5,526 nucleotides of DNA from an uncultured Clostridia bacterium (GCA_947177005.1 CAMWSZ010000233.1:1-5526); one strand, 5' to 3'; shown: positions 1 to 4,835, numbered from the stretch's first letter. Program-made: numbers and translations. Notes: generated by a model from the sequence alone, not told the origin.

Positions 1-1
1 T

Positions 2-391
2 ATGGCGGAAAATATCGACCCCAACAATATGACCCCGGAACAGTACGACGAATTTCTGGAGAAGTTGGTGGAGTTGGGCATTCTGTCCCAGGAGGCCATC
101 GAACGAGTGGGATACCACGGCATGTTCGCCGAGTACGGCAGGGAAATTCCCATTACCTGCACCGGCCCGCAGAACTTTACTCCCGCTTTCCAACTGAGCC
201 CCGTTGACAACGATATTGAGGGCTGGATTCAGAACCGGCTGCTCTGGAAACCCGGCATCACGCGCGAGTCCGCTAAACGCGACGGCTTTGTCCCGCAGTA
301 TGACCGCATCACCGAAGACGAAAAAACTCTGTCAATCATCAGCGAGATCCTGGCCGATGTGAAACGGCAGCGCGCAGGCATTTCCCTTTAA
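2..391 (+). CDS. Unrecognised small protein upstream of fliK, possibly 5'-partial
   Basis: An open frame from ATG at base 2 to TAA at 389-391 gives 129 residues. I do not recognise the family. The visible start (MAENIDPNNM, rich in D and N) looks like a natural N-terminus, but no ribosome binding site can be seen because the window begins one base earlier, so the gene may be longer. Residues about 11-35 are predicted helical and acidic (MTPEQYDEFLEKLVELGILS), and residues about 104-125 look like a second amphipathic helix. There is no signal peptide or membrane segment. It sits where Gram-positive operons often carry fliJ or a YlxF/MgtE-N-like gene, but it lacks the long coiled coil expected of FliJ. 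Codon use matches its neighbours and the gap to fliK is 34 bases, so co-transcription is likely. It is probably a real gene, with a flagellar role inferred only from context. Confidence 0.7.
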   Translation: MAENIDPNNMTPEQYDEFLEKLVELGILSQEAIERVGYHGMFAEYGREIPITCTGPQNFTPAFQLSPVDNDIEGWIQNRLLWKPGITRESAKRDGFVPQYDRITEDEKTLSIISEILADVKRQRAGISL

Positions 392-416
392 GAAAGCCCC
401 TACTTTCAGGAGGTGA
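392..416 (+). promoter_or_regulatory. Hairpin abutting the fliK ribosome binding site
   Basis: GAAAG (392-396) and CTTTC (403-407) form a perfect 5-bp stem with a 6-base loop. The strong Shine-Dalgarno sequence AGGAGGTGA (408-416) begins on the very next base. The GTG start of fliK follows 9 bases after that. The site decides the GTG start at 426, since no ATG in that frame lies at a suitable distance. The hairpin is short and could be chance, although its placement directly against the binding site is neat. Confidence 0.45.
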
Positions 417-425
417 CAGACGACT

Positions 426-1619
426 GTGAATGTCGCAGAAAACTTACTGTTCCAGCAGATGCAGACCATGACGAATCTGCCCCAGACCGGCAATGCCGGA
501 AAAAAAGATCTCTCCGGTTCCTTTCAGGACCTAATGGATCAGGCCGGGCAGAATACCGCCGTGGATTCCGCCAAAACCGAAAACACCCCCGCAGAGCAGC
601 AGCGTCCCGTGAAAAAAGACGCGGCTGAGCAGACAACAAATGATACAAAACCCGCACAAAAAGATGTCGAAACCGGCGAAGCCGAAGAAATCGACCTCAA
701 TGTAGCCGTCTATGCGCTGGATCTGTTCCGTCCCGAGATCGTGGATGTGAGCGAACCGGAAGCTGTGACGGAGATGCCCGTCGAAATCGCCGTCCCGGTG
801 GAGGAAGCACCGGTTGACGTGCAGGCCGTCCCTGCGGCGGAGGAGTCCGCCCCGGAGATCGTGACAGACAGCGCGCCCGTTCAGGAGGCGGCCCCCGTGG
901 AAAAAGCCCCCGAAATCCACACCGATACGCCTGTGGCCGAAGCCGTGCAGGAAGAGGCGCGGCCCGCCGCTGAGGTGGAGTTGAAACCCGTGGAGCATGT
1001 GGAGGTTGAGGTCACGGTGGAGAAAAAGGATGTCTCCGATACCGGCGAAGTCCGTACCGTACAGACGGAAGAGAAATCCGAGGACTCCACCAGTGAAGAC
1101 CTCTCCGGCGAAATCGCACAGATGAATCAGCCTGTGTTCCACGACGTCAAGGCAGCCCCCGTCAAGGTGGCCGACAACTATCAGCCGGTCGATACCCAGG
1201 ACCCGGAAATGGACAGCAAACTCGCCAACTCCATTTTGCAGGCCGTCCAGCAGGGCACCGAACAGATGCAGATCCGTCTCAACCCCGCTAATCTGGGCGC
1301 GGTTGTGATCGACCTCGCAAAAGACGCCAGCGGCGCTTTGCAGGTGGTCATCCACGCCTCCAACAGCAAGGCCGCGGGACTCCTTAACGAACACCTCGAC
1401 AGTCTCCATACCGCCCTTCAGGCCCACGGTTCCGAGCAGGAAGTCCGCGTGGAGGTGCAGCGGAACCAGGAGGGGCAGGAACAGCATATGTTCCAACATG
1501 CCGACCCCGACGGTAAAGGCCAGCACCAGCGGCGTCAGGAGGAACGCAAACAACAGCAGGAGGAGTCCGGTGAGGACTTTATGCAGAAACTCCGCCTCGG
1601 CTTGACCGGCGTGGAATAA
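426..1619 (+). CDS. fliK: FliK, flagellar hook-length control protein
   Basis: The frame encodes 397 residues from a GTG start, chosen because AGGAGGTGA lies at 408-416. In known systems FliK is exported during hook growth, acts as a molecular ruler, and contacts FlhB to switch export from hook to filament subunits. Identification rests on the C-terminal Flg_hook domain (about residues 265-345). It has the family pattern MQIRLNPANLGAV at 281-293, then a G-x-L-x-V-x-I-x-A strand (residues 303-311) and a helix ending in L..L...L...G. Residues about 75-260 are a low-complexity linker rich in E, P, A and V, as expected of the poorly conserved ruler part, with an imperfect repeat APEI.TD at 142-148 and 161-167. 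The tail (346-397) is rich in Q, E and R. The position upstream of flgD and flgE fits. The length is within the family's wide range. Confidence in the name is high, mostly from the C-terminal domain and neighbours. Confidence 0.92.
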   Translation: MNVAENLLFQQMQTMTNLPQTGNAGKKDLSGSFQDLMDQAGQNTAVDSAKTENTPAEQQRPVKKDAAEQTTNDTKPAQKDVETGEAEEIDLNVAVYALDLFRPEIVDVSEPEAVTEMPVEIAVPVEEAPVDVQAVPAAEESAPEIVTDSAPVQEAAPVEKAPEIHTDTPVAEAVQEEARPAAEVELKPVEHVEVEVTVEKKDVSDTGEVRTVQTEEKSEDSTSEDLSGEIAQMNQPVFHDVKAAPVKVADNYQPVDTQDPEMDSKLANSILQAVQQGTEQMQIRLNPANLGAVVIDLAKDASGALQVVIHASNSKAAGLLNEHLDSLHTALQAHGSEQEVRVEVQRNQEGQEQHMFQHADPDGKGQHQRRQEERKQQQEESGEDFMQKLRLGLTGVE

Positions 1620-1644
1620 TTACAGCAGAAAGGAGTGATATTCT

Positions 1645-2349
1645 ATGGCTTCAGTCAGCGGACTTAATAATTCCGACTACATGAAAGAGTACGCGCTGGA
1701 CCTGAACAACCGCGGACAGTCCACAAACAACACCGATAAGACCCAGGGCGCTACCAGTACTGACTTTTCGTCCGCCACGTCGGCTACCAAGGACCGTGAG
1801 CGGGAACCCAACAATGAGCTTACCTTTGAGGATATGCTGTCGCTGATGATCGTGCAGCTCCAGAACCAGACCATTGACAATACCGCCGATACCAACGACA
1901 TGATGAATCAGCTCATCTCCATGACCGTCATGAATTCCCTCACCACCCTTACCTCCGCTGTGGAGGAGGTGCAGCTGGCCAGCGTCATGAACTACTCCGC
2001 CTCACTGGTGGGACAGTACGTGACATTGGGCGTGTACAACGAGAAGACCAAAAATCTGGATGAGATTTACGGCCTGGTGGAAGCGTCCGGTACATACGAC
2101 GGCAAACAGGTCATCTTCGTGGACGGACAGAGCTATCTCCTCTCCAGCATTATGGCTGTCGGTAAGCTGCCGCCTGTCAAGAAGGAAGACGGGGAGCAGG
2201 CCGAGAACAGCGGAAACGTTGAAAATACCGATCAGACGGACAACGATCATACCGAAAATAAAGATGTAGAGAACGCCGGTGCGGCCGAAAGCGGCGGCGA
2301 TGCGGAAGCAGGCGCGGAGGACGAGGCCGGCGGGGCGGCGGTCGCCTGA
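1645..2349 (+). CDS. flgD: FlgD, hook assembly scaffold/cap, with acidic C-terminal tail
   Basis: The frame encodes 234 residues. The ATG at 1645 is preceded by AAAGGAG at 1629-1635, and the gap from fliK is 25 bases. FlgD caps the growing hook outside the cell and is needed for FlgE polymerisation. Residues 59-115 match the conserved N-terminal region: F-x-x-[ML]-L-x-L-M-x-x-Q-L-Q-N-Q at 61-75, then the MMNQLISMTVMNSL helix at 86-99. The family's usual D-P-L-N-P after QLQNQ is replaced by TIDNTAD, as in divergent FlgD. Residues about 118-173 (LVGQYVTLGV, then IYGLVEA, ending YLLSSIMAVG) fit the small beta domain around the Gly-Val strand. The Ig-like domain of enterobacterial FlgD appears absent. 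Residues 181-234 instead form a tail with 17 acidic residues and one lysine, probably disordered. The name is secure from the N-terminal motif and the fliK-flgD-flgE order; the role of the tail is unknown. Confidence 0.9.
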   Translation: MASVSGLNNSDYMKEYALDLNNRGQSTNNTDKTQGATSTDFSSATSATKDREREPNNELTFEDMLSLMIVQLQNQTIDNTADTNDMMNQLISMTVMNSLTTLTSAVEEVQLASVMNYSASLVGQYVTLGVYNEKTKNLDEIYGLVEASGTYDGKQVIFVDGQSYLLSSIMAVGKLPPVKKEDGEQAENSGNVENTDQTDNDHTENKDVENAGAAESGGDAEAGAEDEAGGAAVA

Positions 2350-2368
2350 CAGAACCGGGTCCGGCTGT
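2349..2368 (+). other. Small hairpin at the flgD stop codon
   Basis: ACAG (2349-2352, beginning on the last base of the TGA) pairs with CTGT (2365-2368). Inside a two-A bulge, CCG (2355-2357) pairs with CGG (2362-2364) around the loop GGTC. It is followed by TTGATT rather than a real U tract, so it is a weak candidate for termination and more likely an intercistronic stem or chance. Confidence 0.35.
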
Positions 2369-2390
2369 TTGATTCCGCCGCGTGCCGGGA

Positions 2391-2403
2391 AAAGGAAGAA
2401 GGA
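2391..2403 (+). promoter_or_regulatory. Ribosome binding site setting the start at 2409
   Basis: Two purine-rich cores, AAAGGA (2391-2396) and AAGGA (2399-2403), precede the ATG at 2409 by 12 and 5 bases. They lie inside the longer frame that could begin at a GTG at 2382. That GTG has no binding site of its own, so 2409 is the better start. Confidence 0.7.
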
Positions 2404-2408
2404 TTATT

Positions 2409-2783
2409 ATGGCGGACCGAATCTCTCCCATAGAGCAAGGCATTCCCCCCGTTGAGCGGGTGCAGACGTCCCGGCGCAGTGAAACGGCGGGACAGTTCGG
2501 CGCGGTGCTCAGTCAGGAGCGGAGCGAGGCCGTGGCGTTCTCCAAACACGCTATGGCTAGAGCCGAGGAACGGGGCATCGAACTGACCCCCGCTCTCATG
2601 GACCAGCTTACCGACTCCGTAGAGCGCGCCCAGGCCAAAGGCGCCACGAATATCCTGGCCTTCGACGCGACACGCGCTTTCATCATCAACGTCCCCCATG
2701 GGCGGGTGATTACCACCATGTCCCAGCAGGAGATGCAGGAGAACATTTTCACTAACATCGACGGCGCTGTCCTTTTGAAATAA
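2409..2783 (+). CDS. TIGR02530-type flagellar operon protein of unknown function
   Basis: The frame encodes 124 residues from the ATG at 2409. A GTG 27 bases earlier is in frame but lacks a ribosome binding site. The family is a small conserved protein found beside flgD and flgE in Clostridia and some other phyla; its biochemical role is not established as far as I know. Diagnostic stretches are FSKHAMARAEERGIEL (44-59), a helix with spaced A/K residues ending in QAKG (75-78), the strand FIINVPHGRVIT (91-102), and a C-terminal FTNIDGAVLL (114-123). The protein is soluble with no signal peptide or membrane span and has a flexible N-terminus (1-40). The gap to flgD is 59 bases and to flgE 91 bases, and the end of the gene takes part in a potential RNA fold. 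I am confident of the family and have no view on its mechanism beyond a link to hook building. Confidence 0.85.
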   Translation: MADRISPIEQGIPPVERVQTSRRSETAGQFGAVLSQERSEAVAFSKHAMARAEERGIELTPALMDQLTDSVERAQAKGATNILAFDATRAFIINVPHGRVITTMSQQEMQENIFTNIDGAVLLK

Positions 2784-2850
2784 AAGTGTGCAGGACCTCG
2801 CATGAGGATGCTCAGGCGTCCCGCCCGATTGACGGGACGCCGACAGCGCC
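2763..2850 (+). other. Candidate multi-branched RNA structure upstream of flgE
   Basis: GGCGCTGTC (2763-2771, inside the end of the preceding gene) is a perfect 9-bp complement of GACAGCGCC (2842-2850). This closing stem encloses three hairpins: CTTTT/AAAAG (2772-2776 with 2782-2786), CCTC/GAGG (2796-2799 with 2804-2807), and the perfect 9-bp GGCGTCCCG/CGGGACGCC (2815-2823 with 2833-2841). The first and last hairpins directly abut the closing stem, giving a cloverleaf-like four-way junction. The flgE ribosome binding site AAAGGAGA (2857-2864) follows 6 bases later. There is no U tract, so it is not an intrinsic terminator, and I do not recognise a known riboswitch. The pairings were found by eye; the fold is inference. 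Confidence 0.5.
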
Positions 2851-2866
2851 ACATATAAAGGAGATA

Positions 2867-2878
2867 ATGCTTACATGA
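2867..2878 (+). other. Three-codon mini-ORF overlapping the flgE start
   Basis: The bases read ATG CTT ACA TGA. The TGA shares two bases with the flgE ATG (2875-2877), giving an ATGA overlap. The binding site AAAGGAGA (2857-2864) is at the proper distance for flgE (10 bases) but only 2 bases from this ATG, so flgE is probably initiated directly and the mini-ORF may be accidental. The same geometry appears before motA. Confidence 0.25.
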
Positions 2879-4350
2879 CCGGAGCTATGTATTCCGCCAT
2901 CGGCGGACTCAAAACACATATGAGCAACCTGAACGTTATCGGCAACAACATCGCTAACGTCAACACACAGACCTATAAGTCCCAGCGCATGACCTTCCAG
3001 GAGTCCATCTATGTCACCAGCCGCGCCGGCAGCAACGGTACAGTCAGCACCGGCGGTAACAACCCCTCTCAGGTCGGTTACGGCGCACAGGTCGGCTCCA
3101 TTGACCTGAACATGAGCCCCGGTACCTACTCCCCCACCGGCTATGACCTCGACTGTATGATTATGGGCGAGGGATTCTTCATGGTGGGCGACAAGGATAC
3201 CGGCGAATCCATCAACAGCGCTCAGGACCTGGCTACCTTTACCCTGTCCCGTATGGGCGACTTCTGGGTGGACGCCAACGGCTTCGTCTGCGACCGCCGC
3301 GGCAAGTGCCTCTACGGCTTTGAAATGGTGCAGAACCCGGAGTACGATCCGCAAACCAATCCGGATGTGGACCAGTATATCCCCAGCACCAAGCTCGTCC
3401 CCCTACGTGTGCCTGTGAAGGCCCAGGACCCCAAAACAGATGATAACTGGCAGGCGGGCGATCCTGTCTATGATATTCTGACTTTTGCAGATCCGACAAA
3501 CGGCAACGCCAGATCAAATGCCAAGCTGAGCGATATCGTGGCGAAAGCAGCGGAAAGGGTGAAAGCCGGTCTGGCTGACGGATCAATAACGCCCGACGAT
3601 ACAACTGGTCTGTATGCCTACCGGATAACGGAAGATGACAAGGTGGGCGTACCAGGCGAAACCTATGTAGAATTTGAAATCCGCAACGGCGCTATTTCAT
3701 CAATCAACGATATTTATCTCCCGCAGGGCTATGGACGTGTAAATGAGTGGTCTTCCCACACTCCGCAAGATGCAAATGCCGCCCAGTACAGTCCGGAAGG
3801 AGTAGACGGCAATTTTGTCTCCTATAAAAGAACCTTGAAGGGCGTTCTGCCCAACTGGGAGAATTCACCCATCAAACTGACCGGTATGGCTATCGGCAAG
3901 GACGGCGCAATCACCGGCACCTCGGAGAACGGCCAGGCGGTTACTATCGGCTATGTGACAATTGTCAATGCGGCAGCAAACGACGGCGTTACCCATATCG
4001 ACGGCTACTACTACAAGGCGCTGGAGGGCGCGGGCGATCTGAGCCTGTCAGTGCCCGGCGGCAGCTTTACAGATGACACCATCTATTTGAATAATAAGTT
4101 TGTTGCAGAGGCACCCGCAGGCGGCGAAGACAGAGAAGACGGCTTGAGCACAATGGCCGCGCCGTTCAACGACCGTATCCAGGGCTCCGGCGACACCGAG
4201 CTGCGCAACGGCGGTCTGGAGGCGTCCACCGCGGACGTGGCCAACGAGTTCGCCCAGATGATCCTCACCCAGCGCGGCTATCAGGCCAACACCCGTATGG
4301 TCACGGTGACGGACTCCATGCTGGAAGAACTCATCAATATGAAGCGTTAA
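2875..4350 (+). CDS. flgE: FlgE, flagellar hook protein
   Basis: The frame encodes 491 residues. The ATG at 2875 has AAAGGAGA at 2857-2864. FlgE is exported and polymerises into the hook, the universal joint between rod and filament. Residues 4-36 are the rod/hook N-terminal domain, with VIGNNIANVNT at 21-31 and TYKS at 33-36. Residues about 85-155 match the D1 region (GEGFFMVGD, then LSRMGDFWVDANG). Residues about 183-320 are a variable outer domain. Residues about 335-410 (AIGKDGAITG, then IGYVTIVNAA) rejoin conserved hook sequence. Residues 448-491 are the C-terminal coiled-coil segment (LEASTADVANEFAQMILTQR, then GYQAN). The C-terminal form and length mark FlgE rather than the shorter rod proteins FlgF or FlgG, as does the place after flgD. 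Two oddities stand out: three cysteines (94, 139, 145) in a normally cysteine-poor secreted protein, and a central drop in G+C at third codon positions from about 76-92 % to about 49 %. Confidence 0.95.
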   Translation: MTGAMYSAIGGLKTHMSNLNVIGNNIANVNTQTYKSQRMTFQESIYVTSRAGSNGTVSTGGNNPSQVGYGAQVGSIDLNMSPGTYSPTGYDLDCMIMGEGFFMVGDKDTGESINSAQDLATFTLSRMGDFWVDANGFVCDRRGKCLYGFEMVQNPEYDPQTNPDVDQYIPSTKLVPLRVPVKAQDPKTDDNWQAGDPVYDILTFADPTNGNARSNAKLSDIVAKAAERVKAGLADGSITPDDTTGLYAYRITEDDKVGVPGETYVEFEIRNGAISSINDIYLPQGYGRVNEWSSHTPQDANAAQYSPEGVDGNFVSYKRTLKGVLPNWENSPIKLTGMAIGKDGAITGTSENGQAVTIGYVTIVNAAANDGVTHIDGYYYKALEGAGDLSLSVPGGSFTDDTIYLNNKFVAEAPAGGEDREDGLSTMAAPFNDRIQGSGDTELRNGGLEASTADVANEFAQMILTQRGYQANTRMVTVTDSMLEELINMKR

Positions 4351-4374
4351 AACACGGTAAGCTGAATGTGATTC

Positions 4375-4402
4375 GCCCGGGCCGGCTGCGTCCGGTCCGG
4401 GC
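4375..4402 (+). other. Strong hairpin between flgE and flbD
   Basis: GCCCGGGCCGG (4375-4385) pairs with CCGGTCCGGGC (4392-4402) to form an 11-bp stem with one G-U pair and the 6-base loop CTGCGT. It is followed by AAAGGAAGG, not by U residues. It is therefore not a standard intrinsic terminator and leads straight into the flbD ribosome binding site. Possible roles are mRNA stabilisation, a processing point, or partial attenuation after the highly needed hook gene. Confidence 0.6.
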
Positions 4403-4407
4403 AAAGG

Positions 4408-4414
4408 AAGGAGG
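4408..4414 (+). promoter_or_regulatory. Ribosome binding site setting the flbD start
   Basis: A full AAGGAGG lies 10 bases before the ATG at 4425. The same frame is open back to a GTG at 4368, but that region contains the GC hairpin. FlbD proteins also begin with the M-I-x-L-T motif encoded at 4425, so the short start is the right one. Confidence 0.85.
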
Positions 4415-4424
4415 TGGCAACAGA

Positions 4425-4649
4425 ATGATCGTTTTGACCAAGAGAAATGGGGAGCGGTTTCTGCTCAACCACCATCAGATCCTCACCATTGAGTGTATCC
4501 CGGAGTCGAAAATCGTGATGGTGAACCGGGACTTCTATATCGTCAAGGAAACCCCCGAGGACATTATCAAAAAAATTATCGAGTATTCCGCGAAGGTACA
4601 GGACGTGTACCGGGAAGTGGTCGTTGTGGACAAGCGCCAGAAGTCCTGA
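4425..4649 (+). CDS. flbD: FlbD/SwrD family flagellar protein
   Basis: The frame encodes 74 residues from the ATG at 4425. The N-terminus MIVLTKRNGERFLLN, followed by ILTIE.IPES (19-28) and a V-K-E-T-P-E-D-I-I-K-K segment (40-50), is the signature of the FlbD family (Pfam FlbD). SwrD of Bacillus subtilis, also encoded just after the hook gene, is a member. The protein is small and cytosolic, with no membrane span. In B. subtilis SwrD raises motor power and is needed for swarming; the mechanism is not settled. Here the gene lies between flgE (74-base gap) and motA (182-base gap), which fits a stator-related job. It has a short extension after the family core (residues 57-74, ending in a V-V-V-V-D-K stretch). 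Family assignment is very secure; function is carried over from Bacillus. Confidence 0.92.
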   Translation: MIVLTKRNGERFLLNHHQILTIECIPESKIVMVNRDFYIVKETPEDIIKKIIEYSAKVQDVYREVVVVDKRQKS

Positions 4650-4652
4650 AAA

Positions 4653-4722
4653 GCCCGTGAAACGGAGCTTGGCGGCCCGGTGACGCAGGCCGGGGGCGTC
4701 ACTGGGCGACCAAGCTGCGGGC
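4653..4722 (+). other. Long interrupted stem-loop in the flbD-motA gap
   Basis: The stem begins 3 bases after the flbD stop. GCCCG (4653-4657) pairs with CGGGC (4718-4722). After an asymmetric internal loop, AGCTTGG (4666-4672) pairs with CCAAGCT (4710-4716). After a 2x2 internal loop, GCCCGGTGACGC (4675-4686) pairs with GCGTCACTGGGC (4696-4707) with one G-U pair, closed by a 9-base loop. That is 24 pairs in all. Within the first internal loop, CCGT (4655-4658) could instead pair with ACGG (4662-4665). No U tract follows, so it is not a standard terminator. I do not recognise a known riboswitch or ncRNA family here. Confidence 0.65.
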
Positions 4723-4810
4723 GGAGATAACAGGACCCGGTGAGTCATAGAATGCTGGGGAGCTGTGGCCCCCCGCCGCGCAGGGCGGCAGATCAGACAG
4801 ACATTGCGGA
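4723..4810 (+). other. Remainder of the flbD-motA intergenic leader
   Basis: This stretch carries no gene. It has two small G+C-rich stems: GGGG/CCCC (4757-4760 with 4769-4772) and GCCGC/GCGGC (4775-4779 with 4785-4789). It also repeats the octamer CCCGGTGA (4736-4743), which occurs at 4676-4683 in the left arm of the big stem. The second copy could compete for the same partner, TCACTGGG at 4699-4706. I see no convincing -10/-35 promoter boxes, including no SigD-type sequence. Confidence 0.35.
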
Positions 4811-4835
4811 AAGGAATGTGAGCATGACACTATGA
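4811..4835 (+). promoter_or_regulatory. motA leader mini-ORF with ribosome binding site and ATGA overlap
   Basis: The Shine-Dalgarno-like AAGGAA (4811-4816) lies 7 bases before an ATG at 4824, which reads ATG ACA CTA TGA (4824-4835). The TGA overlaps the motA ATG (4832-4834) as ATGA. The same AAGGAA is 15 bases from the motA ATG, longer than usual. The layout suggests that ribosomes start on the three-codon peptide and re-initiate on motA, or that motA is simply weakly translated. This is inference. Confidence 0.4.

Noticed and set aside
531..1553. Long open frame of 340 codons on the minus strand opposite fliK
   Set aside because: It lies wholly within fliK, has a composition typical of a G+C-rich shadow frame, has no convincing ribosome binding site, and matches no family. 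The plus strand has a clear Flg_hook domain.
1733..1739. CCGATAA, resembling the -10 part of a SigD flagellar promoter
   Set aside because: It lies inside the flgD coding region and no TAAA -35 element is found at the required distance upstream.
2382..2408. GTG at 2382 as the start of the TIGR02530-type gene
   Set aside because: It has no ribosome binding site, while the ATG at 2409 follows AAGGA at a good distance.
2247..3354. Minus-strand open frames opposite the end of flgD, the TIGR02530-type gene and the start of flgE
   Set aside because: They cross several real plus-strand genes and show no family motifs; they are by-products of G/C-ending codons.
4375..4402. Rho-independent terminator
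   Set aside because: The stem is strong but is followed by purines and a ribosome binding site, not by a run of T. The operon clearly continues.
4368..4424. GTG at 4368 as the flbD start
   Set aside because: The extra 19 codons cover the GC hairpin and the AAGGAGG. The family N-terminus begins at the ATG at 4425.
4650..4831. c-di-GMP riboswitch, common upstream of flagellar operons in Clostridia
   Set aside because: I could not find the conserved junction and tetraloop-receptor sequences of class I, nor the class II pseudoknot pattern.
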